Of a stretch of 64,000 nt of DNA, positions 51,046-61,297 are shown piece by piece. Source of the stretch: Pseudomonas sp. TH43 (GTDB lineage Bacteria > Pseudomonadota > Gammaproteobacteria > Pseudomonadales > Pseudomonadaceae); contig NZ_JAEKFI010000003.1 of the NCBI RefSeq assembly GCF_016650635.1, forward strand, positions 1,178,001 to 1,242,000, in the 5' to 3' direction. The notes beneath the pieces are model-generated. The model saw only the letters and a list, made by a program, of their open reading frames with translations, made no database searches and was not told the DNA's origin. Each line of letters begins with the position of its first letter. Position 1 is the first letter of the stretch. Position numbers and translations under genes: made by a program.

Positions 51046-51069
51046 TCACAGAACCAACCACAATCCCCA

Positions 51070-51157
51070 GTGGGAGCGAGCCTGCTCGCGAATGCGGTCT
51101 ATCCGTTGACTCATGTGCTGAATGTGAGACCGCTTTCGCGAGCAGGCTCGCTCCCAC
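51070..51157. repeat. REP-type inverted repeat pair
   Basis: GTGGGAGCGAGCCTGCTCGC and GCGAGCAGGCTCGCTCCCAC are perfect mirror arms; inner arms GCGGTCT/AGACCGC also pair. Between the convergent hopJ-like and trxB genes. Confidence 0.92.
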
Positions 51158-51188
51158 ATTCGATGTGTGGGCTGTGAATAACGGACAC

Positions 51189-51218
51189 AAAAAAACCGGC
51201 CAATTGGCCGGTTTTTTT
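51189..51218. terminator. Bidirectional terminator
   Basis: Seven A, then the palindrome CCGGCCAATTGGCCGG, then seven T. Works for both trxB (minus) and the hopJ-like operon (plus). Confidence 0.95.
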
Positions 51219-51230
51219 ATGCCTGCGATC

Positions 51231-52340
<1,110 letters not shown>

Positions 52341-52463
52341 TTAAGGAAATACGGTTTAACAATCCAGCTCATAGGTCGTCTCTATGCCGACAGACTGACG
52401 AGATGGACATCCACATCTATGAGAGATACCAACCGAATCTGCAACGCCATTATTAGGCCATGA

Positions 52464-52482
52464 TGCGCAAGAAGTTGCGCAG
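52464..52482. repeat. TGCGCAAGAAGTTGCGCAG site, isolated copy
   Basis: This 19-bp motif, itself TGCGCAA-GAAG-TTGCGCA, recurs twice in opposite orientation in the palindrome at 52544. It lies in the 565-bp gap between trxB and hcp. The rest of 52194-52463 has no gene that I can support. Confidence 0.7.
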
Positions 52483-52512
52483 CAGCCCATAATAAAACAC
52501 CCCCTGAAACCG

Positions 52513-52541
52513 CTACAGGCCTTACAGCGCAAGGCCTGTAG
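52513..52541. repeat. Hairpin CTACAGGCCTT / AAGGCCTGTAG
   Basis: An 11-bp perfect stem with a 7-nt loop, sitting between the isolated TGCGCAA site and the long palindrome. Possible terminator or structured RNA. Confidence 0.7.
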
Positions 52542-52543
52542 CC

Positions 52544-52589
52544 AAGTGCGCAAGAAGTTGCGCAGTACTGCGCAACTTCTTGCGCACTT
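52544..52589. repeat. 46-bp perfect palindrome upstream of hcp
   Basis: Two arms of 23 bp with no spacer: the left arm runs from 52544 to 52566 (AAGTGCGCAAGAAGTTGCGC...), the right arm from 52567 to 52589, exact reverse complements, followed by TT. It contains two TGCGCAA-N4-TTGCGCA motifs facing each other. It could act as a transcription terminator (the T-run is short) or as a multi-site operator for the type VI island, whose first gene starts 170 bp downstream. Confidence 0.85.
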
Positions 52590-52758
52590 TTCATGGTTTT
52601 TCCTTGCCCGAGTCGCCTGCCTGGATGAGATGTTTCGCTTAAATCATTGATCCGGAATGACTATCGAATCGCTGGCATGGAAGTTGATGTCTCCCAAAAC
52701 ACACGGGCAGGCAATCGTGCCTGTTTGACGTGTTTTTTCGAGCAAGGAGAGCATTCCC

Positions 52759-53274
52759 ATGGCAACACCCGCGTACATGTCCGTCACTGGCGAAAAACAA
52801 GGTCTGATCACTGCCGGCGCCTTCACCGCCGACTCGGTTGGCAACACCTTTCAGGAAGGCCACGAAGACCAGGTCATGGTTCAGGCTTTCACTCACGATG
52901 TGATCATCCCGCGTGACCCGCAATCAGGTCAGCCAACCGGCCAACGCGTGCACAAGCCAGTGGTGATCACCAAGGTCTACGACAAGGCATCGCCTCTGCT
53001 GCAAGCTGCTCTGACTTCGGGCGAGCGCATGAGCGAAATCGTTATCCAGTGGTACCGCACTTCGGCTCAAGGCACCCAAGAGCACTACTACACCACCAAA
53101 CTGGAAGACGCGATCATCGTCGCCATCAACAACAAAATGCACAACTGCCAGGACCCGTCGAACGCGCACTTCACGCACCTGGAAGAAGTGCAATTCACCT
53201 ACCGAAAAATCACCTGGACCCACGAAGTATCTGGTACTTCGGGTTCCGATGACTGGCGTGCTCCAGTCGCTTGA
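52759..53274 (+). CDS. hcp: Type VI secretion tube protein Hcp
   Basis: A 171-residue Hcp-family protein that forms hexameric rings of the type VI inner tube. Motifs: ATPAYMSVTGEKQGLITAGAFT, EGHEDQVMVQAFTHDVIIPRD, HKPVVITKVYDKASPLLQAALTSGERM and HLEEVQFTYRKITWTHEVSGTSGSDDW. ATG has AGGAG 9 nt upstream. First gene of an orphan hcp-vgrG-effector island, without tss core genes in view. Confidence 0.95.
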   Translation: MATPAYMSVTGEKQGLITAGAFTADSVGNTFQEGHEDQVMVQAFTHDVIIPRDPQSGQPTGQRVHKPVVITKVYDKASPLLQAALTSGERMSEIVIQWYRTSAQGTQEHYYTTKLEDAIIVAINNKMHNCQDPSNAHFTHLEEVQFTYRKITWTHEVSGTSGSDDWRAPVA

Positions 53275-53382
53275 TCGCGGCTGACCGCTTCACGCATCGG
53301 CCAGCGCTGCTGGTCGATGCGATTCATACCTTGCAGTGTTGATGTGCGGCCTCTCTTTCTCACCTGACCAAGGAACAGTCCA

Positions 53383-56142
53383 ATGCGTCAAAGGGATTTG
53401 AAGTTCACGTTTTCCGTGTTGTCAGGGCAGATGGAGTTCGAGGTCGTAGAGTTCACACTGGAGGAAGCCCTCTGTGAGCCGTTTCGACTCACGATCGAGT
53501 TGGCCAGCTACAACCCCAACATCGATTTCGGCAAGGTTCTCGATCAGCCCTCCTTACTCACGATCTGGCAGGGCGGCACAGCGGTGCGCCATGTCCACGG
53601 GCTGGTGTCGAGTTTCACTCAAGGTAAAACCGGCTTTCGCCGCACGCGTTATCGCGCCGTGGTCGAACCGCAACTCGCCCGACTCGCCCTGAGTTCCAAC
53701 TGGCGTATTTTCCAACAGAAAAACGTCCCGGACATCATCAAGTCGGTGCTCAGCGAACACGGCATCCTCGACTATCAGCCACACATCAACAGTGAACATT
53801 TGCCGCGCGAATACTGTACGCAGGTCGGCGACACGGACCTCTACCTGTTCGATCGGCTGTCCAGTGAAGAAGGCCTGTTCTATTTCTTCAAATGCAACGA
53901 AAGCACTCACACGCTGATCCAGGGCGACAAACTCTATGTGCAGGAGCGCATTCAAGGCGCTCCGGTGCTGTACACCACTGAACCCGCAGCGGATGCCACA
54001 CAGCCCGTGCTCTACGCGTTCAGTTACACCGAAAACGTGCGCACGGCCGAGCAGACGCAACGCGATTACACCTTCAAGCGTCCGACCTTCGACCAGCAGC
54101 AAAACTACGCTGGCGATGACTTGCAACATCAGACGCCGAGCTATCAACGCTACGATTACCCGGGTCGCTACAAGGTCACCTCGGCCGGTAAGCCCTTCAC
54201 CCAGAATCGCTTGCTCGGGCACCGTGGCGATGCGCGCATCGCCGTTGTCGAAGGCGACGACCCGCGCCTGATCCCGGGTTTCTCTTTCCAGCTCACTGGC
54301 CATCCCCGGGAAGATTTCAATCGTTGGTGGCGCTCGCTGAGGATCACTCACAAGGGCATCCAGCACGCCAGCCAGGAAGAAGAATCCGCCGGCGCCGAGG
54401 TCGGCGTGAGCTATGACTTCGTCGCCGAAATCATTTGCGAAGAAACCGAATGGCGCACCCCGCCGCTGCCCAAACCGATCATCGACGGGCCACAGATTGC
54501 GACGGTGACCGGGCCGGACGGGGAAGAGATTTACACCGATGAATTTGGCCGGGTAAAAGTCCAGTTTCCCTGGGACAGGGAAGGCAAGAACAACGAATTC
54601 AGTTCCTGCTGGGTGCGCGTGGCACAGAACTGGGCGGGTGCGGACTGGGGCCATATGGCGATTCCGCGCATTGGCCAAGAGGTCATCGTCGATTACCTCG
54701 ACGGCGACTGCGATCAGCCGATCATCACCGGCCGCACGTACCGCGCGACGAACATGCCGCCCTACCAACTGCCCGATCACAAGATTCTCAGCACCATCAA
54801 AAGCAAGGAATACAAGGGCACTCGGGCCAACGAACTGCGCATTGACGACACCACCAAGCAGATCAGTGCCGCCTTGATGAGTGATCACGGCAGCACCGCA
54901 TTGCATCTGGGTTACCTGACGCATCCACGGCCGAGCGGCGGTGAGCCGCGCGGCGAAGGCTTCGAGTTGCGCACCGATGAGCACGGTGCGCTGCGGGCCG
55001 CCAAGGGGCTGCTGCTGAGTACCGAGGAGCAATTGAACGCCAGCGGCGGCCACCTCAATCGTGCCTCGGTCGTACAGGTGCTGGAAGCGGCGTTGAAACT
55101 TGCCAAGGATCTGGGCGACTACGCCCAGGACAACCAGGGCGTAGGCCATGACAAGGCACCGCAGAAGACCCTCAGCGATGCGGTTCGCGACCTGGGCAAC
55201 GGCGCGAACGACGAGTCGGGCAAGAGCAACGGCGGCAATCCGGCGATTGCCGTGAGCGGTGAAGCCGGCATTGCCGCGGCGTCGCCCAAGAGCATCACGG
55301 TGGCGGCGGGTGAGCATATCGACACGATTGCCCAGCAAAATCAGCAACAGACCTCGGGGCAGAAGTTTGTGCTAAATGCCGGGACCGATTTGGGAATGTT
55401 TGCCCACAGCGGCGAAATGCGCCAGATCACTCACCAGGGCCCGATGCTGTTGCAGGCGCAGAAAAACAATATTCGCCTGGAGGCGGATCAGAGTGTGGAA
55501 GTCAGCGCCAGCAACCAGCATGTGCTGGTGTCGGCCAAAGAGCACATCACCCTGATGTGCGCCGGGGCCTACATCACTATCAAGGGCGGCAATATCGAAC
55601 TGGGCATGCCCGGCAACCTGATCGTCAAAGCGGCCAAACACAGCCTGCTTGGCGCCACCAGCCTGGAAGCGGAACTGCCCAAATTCAAAGTCGGCGATAC
55701 CCAGCGACGCTTCATGCTCAAGCAGATTGACGGGACCTCGGCGATGCCCAACATGCCGTACAAAATCACCCTGTCCAATGGCGAAGTGGTCGAAGGCCTG
55801 ACCGATGCTCAGGGCGCCACGCAGTTGCTGCAGAAAGATGTGATGAGCATTGCCAACGTCGCCATGCTCAAGCCGCCCTCCCCCGCAGCGGCAGGCGCGG
55901 CAGCGGGAGGTGCAGGTGCAGGTGCAGTTGCCAGTGGTGCCGGTGCCGCTGACGAGGCGGAGGAAATTGTGCAGTTCTTCGAATTCACGGATGACCAGGG
56001 TGGTCCCGCGCCGCACCACTTCAAGGTGATGTCCGCCGGCGAAGTCGTGGCCGAGGGTTCCGGTGATCGCACACCGGAATTCCCTGCCGACATGGAGCTG
56101 GAGCTGGAGTCGTGGCCGGTGAAGGAGACACAAAATGCCTGA
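53383..56142 (+). CDS. vgrG: Type VI spike protein VgrG with TTR-like and C-terminal extension
   Basis: A 919-residue VgrG. The gp27-like base is at about 1-370 (LKFTFSVLSGQMEFEVVEFTLEEAL), the gp5-like OB domain near 370-450 (EIYTDEFGRVKVQFPWDREG, SSCWVRVAQNWAGADWGHMAIPRIGQEV), then DUF2345 and the beta-helix. A transthyretin-like segment follows (MPYKITLSNGEVVEGLTDAQGATQLL, about 785-815). Next come an Ala/Gly-rich linker from about residue 831 (SPAAAGAAAGGAGAGAVA) and a ~50-residue beta-like end (VQFFEFTDDQGGPAPHHF). TTR and extension are likely docking sites for the downstream effectors. Overlaps the next gene by 8 nt. Confidence 0.95.
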   Translation: MRQRDLKFTFSVLSGQMEFEVVEFTLEEALCEPFRLTIELASYNPNIDFGKVLDQPSLLTIWQGGTAVRHVHGLVSSFTQGKTGFRRTRYRAVVEPQLARLALSSNWRIFQQKNVPDIIKSVLSEHGILDYQPHINSEHLPREYCTQVGDTDLYLFDRLSSEEGLFYFFKCNESTHTLIQGDKLYVQERIQGAPVLYTTEPAADATQPVLYAFSYTENVRTAEQTQRDYTFKRPTFDQQQNYAGDDLQHQTPSYQRYDYPGRYKVTSAGKPFTQNRLLGHRGDARIAVVEGDDPRLIPGFSFQLTGHPREDFNRWWRSLRITHKGIQHASQEEESAGAEVGVSYDFVAEIICEETEWRTPPLPKPIIDGPQIATVTGPDGEEIYTDEFGRVKVQFPWDREGKNNEFSSCWVRVAQNWAGADWGHMAIPRIGQEVIVDYLDGDCDQPIITGRTYRATNMPPYQLPDHKILSTIKSKEYKGTRANELRIDDTTKQISAALMSDHGSTALHLGYLTHPRPSGGEPRGEGFELRTDEHGALRAAKGLLLSTEEQLNASGGHLNRASVVQVLEAALKLAKDLGDYAQDNQGVGHDKAPQKTLSDAVRDLGNGANDESGKSNGGNPAIAVSGEAGIAAASPKSITVAAGEHIDTIAQQNQQQTSGQKFVLNAGTDLGMFAHSGEMRQITHQGPMLLQAQKNNIRLEADQSVEVSASNQHVLVSAKEHITLMCAGAYITIKGGNIELGMPGNLIVKAAKHSLLGATSLEAELPKFKVGDTQRRFMLKQIDGTSAMPNMPYKITLSNGEVVEGLTDAQGATQLLQKDVMSIANVAMLKPPSPAAAGAAAGGAGAGAVASGAGAADEAEEIVQFFEFTDDQGGPAPHHFKVMSAGEVVAEGSGDRTPEFPADMELELESWPVKETQNA

Positions 56143-56749
56143 TCTCATCACGCCACAGGTGCGCAAGCTCGCGGCCATCGGATACGGCGAAGCCTCGACG
56201 GACAACAACCCGCAGGAAGTCCGCGCCATTTGTTTTACGGTGACCAACCGTATGCGCGCGTGGGGGCTGGCCGACGTCGCCAGCCTGCTCAAGGAGACCG
56301 GGACCAGTTATATCGTTGCCGCGCAGGGCGACAATGTCCGTTACAACCAATTGATGAAGGCTTCGGAAGCGGACATCAATGCCGACCCGAACATGCGCTC
56401 GGCGGTGGAGAGCGCGCGGGATGCTCTGGCCCAGCGTGGCAACGATCCCTCCAACGGTGCGTATTGGTGGGATGGCATCGATATCAAGAAGTCGACCAAC
56501 CCCCGACACTCATTGGGATTTCACTACGGCTCCCCCTCGCACAACATCTTCGGGATTGCGCAAGTCTCGAAGCCGGAGACAATCACCTATTGGAAGCAGC
56601 TCAACAAAAAGACCAACACAATGGTCAATACCCGCGAACGGGGTCGTTATGACCACGTATATCGGTCCACCGCCGCCATCGGCAAAACGATCTTCTGGAC
56701 CACCAACCCGGAATACATCAAGGCAACCGGCGCCAAGGAATATCGATGA
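56135..56749 (+). CDS. Putative T6SS effector, SleB/CwlJ-like peptidoglycan hydrolase
   Basis: A 204-residue protein without a signal peptide. AAIGYGEASTDNNPQEVRAICFTVTNRM resembles the SleB/CwlJ cell-wall hydrolase pattern (YGEARGE...VA..V.NR), with a candidate catalytic glutamate at position 19. SNGAYWWDG fits the conserved GALYF-type strand of that family. The gene overlaps vgrG (8 nt) and the next gene (4 nt). That position, directly behind VgrG, is typical of cargo. Target would be peptidoglycan in the recipient periplasm; the assignment is by motif and context. Confidence 0.7.
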   Translation: MPDLITPQVRKLAAIGYGEASTDNNPQEVRAICFTVTNRMRAWGLADVASLLKETGTSYIVAAQGDNVRYNQLMKASEADINADPNMRSAVESARDALAQRGNDPSNGAYWWDGIDIKKSTNPRHSLGFHYGSPSHNIFGIAQVSKPETITYWKQLNKKTNTMVNTRERGRYDHVYRSTAAIGKTIFWTTNPEYIKATGAKEYR

Positions 56750-57483
56750 GCACACTCACCCGTTGTCTGAGTCTGGTTCTCGGCGCGAGCCTGCCATTTC
56801 TGGCCCAGGCAGCCCCGGTACAGTTCACCGATTACCGTGCGTTCTATCAGTCGCTGGGCGACAACCTGTTCGCCGGGCCCGGCAGCGAGCTGGCCAGACC
56901 CTGTTCGGAATCGCCAAGGCATTGCCTGTGGGTCAACGCCATGCGCCCGGCGTTTGAACGCTTTGAAGATGCGCAGTGGAGCGCGCCCGACGAACTGAAG
57001 CTCGATCCGCCCAAAGGCACACCCGTCATTGCCTTTGACGGAGAGGCCCTGACGGTCGGCAAACAACGTTGGCCGCTGCGCGACGCGATCAACTTCGCCT
57101 CGCCGCAATGGCCTGTCGGTGATCCCATCGACCCGGAAAATGTGGCGACGGCCACGGCCTGGCGCCAGGGCGCCTCAACGTGCCTGGAGTTGCAATACGT
57201 CAGCAGTGGCTACGGTGATCGCTATCCTCTGGTGTTGCTGGTACACGGCCAGCATCTCTACGCGTTACCGCGACTGTTCGCCTCTTGTTCGGCCATTCGC
57301 AAGGCGCCCGGCAATCAGTTCAGCTACCCGGAAAACGCCTACCTGGGGGCGGAACTGGAAAACAATCCGACCGGGTTGCAAGTGGATTACCGGGTACCCA
57401 ACGCAAAAAAACCGCTGGAGCAGTACCTGTTGCACTTCCCGAATCAGGGCGACCCCTTCGTATTTGAGGCGCAGCGCCAATAG
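56746..57483 (+). CDS. Exported protein, probable immunity to the SleB-like effector
   Basis: A 245-residue protein with a clear signal peptide (LSLVLGASLPFLAQAAPVQF, cleavage after about residue 22), so it acts in the periplasm, where an immunity protein against a wall hydrolase must be. No known domain is recognised. It has several cysteines (RPCSESPRHCLW, STCLELQY, ASCSAIRK) that may form disulfides. It overlaps the effector gene by 4 nt. The immunity role is inferred from overlap, export and order. Confidence 0.6.
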   Translation: MSTLTRCLSLVLGASLPFLAQAAPVQFTDYRAFYQSLGDNLFAGPGSELARPCSESPRHCLWVNAMRPAFERFEDAQWSAPDELKLDPPKGTPVIAFDGEALTVGKQRWPLRDAINFASPQWPVGDPIDPENVATATAWRQGASTCLELQYVSSGYGDRYPLVLLVHGQHLYALPRLFASCSAIRKAPGNQFSYPENAYLGAELENNPTGLQVDYRVPNAKKPLEQYLLHFPNQGDPFVFEAQRQ

Positions 57484-57559
57484 GCGCCAGCGGACAAATC
57501 CGGCATGACCTTGCGCCCACGCGTCGAGACCAACGGAATTTTCAAGGAGGAAATGGGCG

Positions 57560-59704
57560 ATGACTGATCCTACCCAGCCGAAAAAGATCGCTTCCAGCCA
57601 ATCGATCACCATGCCCAGCGGTGGCGACATTCACCTGATTCCGCCGCCACCGAAACCCTGCGTGACAATCCTTGTGCACGGTGTAAACGACCTGGCGGGT
57701 TGCTACGCACGTATTGAGCAGGGGTTGTGTGAGGGGCTGAACGAACGCCTCGATATGCCACGAACCTTCCCCAACGGCGCGAACAATCCGGGATACCTGT
57801 TGCCGGCCAGCTACACCGCTCCAGGCGATGATGATGGCGAGGCCAAGAACCCTGATGCCGTGTACTTCCGCCGCAAGGCCGGAGCCTCCAGCAACGGCGG
57901 CCAGCCACGCAGTGTGGTGGTGCCGTTCTATTGGGGATTTCGCGAGGAAGAGGCTTTCATTCAGAAAACCGAGGCGCACGGTCAGTGGCTGGACCGTGAC
58001 GGCAACCGCCTGGACAAGGCCGGCACCAAAGAAGGCGGCCAGTTCGCCAACGCCACCACCAACCTGCCGGATATGTGGGGCAAGGGCTTCAATGGCATGC
58101 TGCTCGGGTTCATTTCCCTGAACAAAATCGGTGGCACGATGACCCACCCGCTGTTCTCGGCTGCCGGCCGCCGCTACATGGTGCTGGCAGCCATGCGCTT
58201 GGCCATGTTGATCAAGATCATTCACAAACGTCATCCGAACGATACGATCAACGTGGTTGGCCACAGCCAGGGCACGCTGCTCACTTTGTTGGCCCACGCG
58301 TTTCTCAAGGAAGAAAACGCCAAACCGGCGGACGGCGTGGTCATGTTCAACTCGCCCTACAGCCTGTTCCAGCCGAACATGGACAAGGTCCAGAAGTGGG
58401 GCGGGCAACAGACAACCGCGGCGCGCATCGCCACACTCAACGGCATCTTGCAATTCATCGCCGGCAGCCCTAATCCGGTGCCGGCCCTGTCGGGCGTGGC
58501 GCTTAAAAACAAGCAGGGTTACGGAGCGATTGGCGGGCCTGGCTGGACGGGCACGGCGGCGTGTCAAAGCACGATCCGCGGAGACAAGATCACCTTCAAC
58601 GAGCGCGACAACCGCGGCTGCACCTTTCTCTATTTCACCCCTCAGGATCAGACGGTTGGCCTCAGGAACGTCCAGGGCATCGGCTGGCAGGGCATCGGCG
58701 AAGAGGTCGATGGCCAGCCTGCGCGCAAGATTCTTCCACAACGTTTCCACCAACGCGTCTTTACCGTGCGCAAACGCAACGGCGAGAAAGAACCCGTCGG
58801 CAAACACGTGCCTCCTTATGTCTACCTGTTGCGCCAGGACAGCGAACAACCGTGGGAGGACACCGGGCTGGGCTTCATGGACCGTATTCCCAATGGCAGC
58901 CTGGACAAGGGCGCCAGCGTGGTCTTGACCGCGCCGCAATTGCCGGTGCCGGGCGACGTGAATTTTGCCAACGATGGCGTTATGACCGCCCCCGGGGAAG
59001 CCTCCAAAAGCGGGGTGTACCAGATGAAGGACAAACTCGACCCTGTCGATGCCTCGATCGGCGTAGCCAATGGCGGCTGGGAGCCGAAGAACCCACGTCA
59101 TGCCGAAGCGGAGATCATGGAAGAAGCCCTGGCCTTCAAATATGGGCAAGACATCCAGAGCGTCGAAAAGGCCCGCAACGAGGGCAAGGAAGCCTCGGAG
59201 TGTGCCCATGTGTTTGCCGCTCGGGCTCAAGGCAACGGCAAGGTCCTCATCACTCGCGGGGAAACGCCTTATCAGGCGCGTATTCGTCTGCAAGGCGAGG
59301 ACTATTCGGAGGCCCTGTCTTTCCACTCATCCATTCCCAACAACCCTGAACACAGCCGACAAGTGCTGGCCTATGACGTGGCGATCGGTGCCGGCGAATG
59401 CGTCGATGAAGCATCGTTTTACGCGTATTTGTGTCGGGTGGCGGATTGGCGGCTGGACTGGGCGAAGACCGACGGCGGCGCCAACGCGCAATTTCAGGCG
59501 GAGAATGAAGATCCGGACGACTCCGTGGATCAGCACTATCAGGAGGAGGACGGTAAAAACCGCGAGCTGATTGACTCTACGGTCGCCTATCGCAAGACCG
59601 GCACGCTACCCGCCATCAGCGACACCATGCCAAGTCTGGTGGCCACCCAGACCCGCACCGAGCTCAGAAAAGGCGAGCCGGTACGTTTTGGTGGCAGCGC
59701 CTGA
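57560..59704 (+). CDS. Type VI lipase effector, Tle3 type
   Basis: A 714-residue alpha/beta-hydrolase lipase. PCVTILVHGVNDLAGCYARIEQGL near residue 35 forms the oxyanion region. The nucleophile elbow VVGHSQGTLLTLLAHAF has Ser236 in GHSQG. The C-terminal part carries the DUF3274-like Tle3 region (HVFAARAQGNGKVLITRGETPYQARIRLQ). The length matches Tle3 proteins of pseudomonads. GGAGG is upstream. It should degrade recipient membrane phospholipids after delivery through VgrG. The next gene, coupled by TGATG, is its partner. Confidence 0.88.
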   Translation: MTDPTQPKKIASSQSITMPSGGDIHLIPPPPKPCVTILVHGVNDLAGCYARIEQGLCEGLNERLDMPRTFPNGANNPGYLLPASYTAPGDDDGEAKNPDAVYFRRKAGASSNGGQPRSVVVPFYWGFREEEAFIQKTEAHGQWLDRDGNRLDKAGTKEGGQFANATTNLPDMWGKGFNGMLLGFISLNKIGGTMTHPLFSAAGRRYMVLAAMRLAMLIKIIHKRHPNDTINVVGHSQGTLLTLLAHAFLKEENAKPADGVVMFNSPYSLFQPNMDKVQKWGGQQTTAARIATLNGILQFIAGSPNPVPALSGVALKNKQGYGAIGGPGWTGTAACQSTIRGDKITFNERDNRGCTFLYFTPQDQTVGLRNVQGIGWQGIGEEVDGQPARKILPQRFHQRVFTVRKRNGEKEPVGKHVPPYVYLLRQDSEQPWEDTGLGFMDRIPNGSLDKGASVVLTAPQLPVPGDVNFANDGVMTAPGEASKSGVYQMKDKLDPVDASIGVANGGWEPKNPRHAEAEIMEEALAFKYGQDIQSVEKARNEGKEASECAHVFAARAQGNGKVLITRGETPYQARIRLQGEDYSEALSFHSSIPNNPEHSRQVLAYDVAIGAGECVDEASFYAYLCRVADWRLDWAKTDGGANAQFQAENEDPDDSVDQHYQEEDGKNRELIDSTVAYRKTGTLPAISDTMPSLVATQTRTELRKGEPVRFGGSA

Positions 59705-61284
59705 TGCGCCTCGATAGAGCTTGTCTGTTTTTCACCGGCCTGCTCCTGACCAGCCTTCTGGTTCACGCGGCTGAACATCCATCGACGGTCAGCCGTTGCT
59801 TTGCCAGCGCGGCTTCTCCCGTGACTGCCTATACCTCGGCCAAGGAGGCCGCCACCATGCCTGTTGATGCCCGTTACCGCGCCCCTGCCACCTCGCCTCG
59901 TCTGGACACGCTGGATGTGCTCGCCATTGGCCTGAGCCTCGACGTGTTCCGTCAGGGTCAGGCCTGGAAAGCCTTGCAGGAGCAGAATGCAAAGCAGACC
60001 GAAGCCCTGCATGTGGGCAGCATTCTGCCCACGGATCCGAAAAAGTACCCGGTGGATGGTGACGCCAAAGACCTCGCCTATGACAAGCGCAAGGCCGATG
60101 CGCTGGAATTGGGCTTGCGCGACTTCATGGAGAAGTGGCCGATCCCGACCATCACCGTCGTGCGTGGCTGGAATCCCGATACACCGAACCTGCGTTACGC
60201 CCCGCAAAGAACCCGGGAAATGCTCTCGGGCATGGTCAACAGTTACCGCACGGAAGCGGGCCTGCACTGGCATCGCGTGCGCAATCTGCAAGATGGCGTG
60301 GTCTGCAATGACACCCCCGAAGGCCTGGTGGAAAACCTGTTCAACCTGTTCGAACAAAACCCTGACCTCCCCGCTGTGCTGGTCTACAACGTGGAAGGGT
60401 TCAGCATGTCGTTCGCGCTGTCGGCAAAAAAGGCACCGTTGATTGGCGGGCCGGGCCCGCGCAAACCGGGAGAACTCACCGACGCCATGGTCGCCATGGT
60501 GGTCGGCCGCCCCGAACGCGTCGAATGGCTGCGTTATTACGCACAATTCGCCAAGGTCAACGAGAACAAAATCGACCCGGAGTTCAGCGGTTGGGGCGCG
60601 AGCAAACCCGCCGTGGAGTTCCAGCCATCGACGTTCATTCCGCAACCCTGGACCCAACGTGCGTTCGAGCAATGGGATGCGCAACCGGTGCTGGCCAAGC
60701 TGCATCGGCCGGTCACCGTGTCACTGCTGCGGCCAGACAATGGCGAACGCCTGAAGCGTGACGCGCTGACCGCCGAACTGGCCGCTGGCTGGAAAAGCGC
60801 CACCGACGGACTCGCGCAAAAACCGGTTCGGGTGTTCTTTGATGGCGGCGCGAACACCACGCCACTGGCGGAGTTGCTGCCGGCGCTCACTGCCGCGCAC
60901 AGTCCGCTGGACCTGCTCGATTCGCGCGAGAGCTACGACCTCACTCAGCGCTTGGGCGACACCGGCTCGGCCTCGCCGTTCGTTGGCCTCACGCTGGCGA
61001 CGATGGCCAGCTACCTCAACGCCGACACCAGCGTAGTCATGCCGATGCGCCGCCCGGAACAGGCGACGATCATTGCCGTGACCTCACCGACGCCCGGCAA
61101 GAAGCCTTCAGGCGATGATCATTTCGGCGTCAACCTGGCGCCACAGACCGCCAGTACCGAGGAACCGCCAACCGTGCCTACTGCGCATTCGGCCACGAAA
61201 ATGCCGGTCGTCGAGCAGGATCACACGCTCGAAGAGTTCCTCGCCGAGCAGAAACCGAAAACCAACTGGATGGACGATCTCTAG
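59704..61284 (+). CDS. Tla3/Tli3-like partner of the lipase effector (DUF2875 type)
   Basis: A 526-residue protein with an N-terminal signal or anchor (ACLFFTGLLLTSLLVHA), so it is periplasmic or membrane-attached. It contains TVVRGWNPDTPNLRYAPQRT, LHWHRVRNLQDGVVCNDTPEGL and NPDLPAVLVYNVEGFSMSFAL, which resembles the DUF2875 Tla3 adaptor family that loads Tle3 onto VgrG. In the E. coli Tle3 system adaptor and immunity are separate genes; here I see only one, so it may act as adaptor, immunity or both. The start overlaps the tle3 stop by one base. Confidence 0.7.
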   Translation: MRLDRACLFFTGLLLTSLLVHAAEHPSTVSRCFASAASPVTAYTSAKEAATMPVDARYRAPATSPRLDTLDVLAIGLSLDVFRQGQAWKALQEQNAKQTEALHVGSILPTDPKKYPVDGDAKDLAYDKRKADALELGLRDFMEKWPIPTITVVRGWNPDTPNLRYAPQRTREMLSGMVNSYRTEAGLHWHRVRNLQDGVVCNDTPEGLVENLFNLFEQNPDLPAVLVYNVEGFSMSFALSAKKAPLIGGPGPRKPGELTDAMVAMVVGRPERVEWLRYYAQFAKVNENKIDPEFSGWGASKPAVEFQPSTFIPQPWTQRAFEQWDAQPVLAKLHRPVTVSLLRPDNGERLKRDALTAELAAGWKSATDGLAQKPVRVFFDGGANTTPLAELLPALTAAHSPLDLLDSRESYDLTQRLGDTGSASPFVGLTLATMASYLNADTSVVMPMRRPEQATIIAVTSPTPGKKPSGDDHFGVNLAPQTASTEEPPTVPTAHSATKMPVVEQDHTLEEFLAEQKPKTNWMDDL

Positions 61285-61297
61285 GAGGCCTGCTGCC

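Noticed and set aside
53554..55347. Long minus-strand open frame opposite vgrG
   Set aside because: Antisense shadow; vgrG on the plus strand has full family motifs.
57542..59326. Long minus-strand open frame (594 codons) opposite the tle3 gene
   Set aside because: It is a shadow of the high-GC coding strand; it has no recognisable domain, and the plus frame has clear lipase motifs and coupling.
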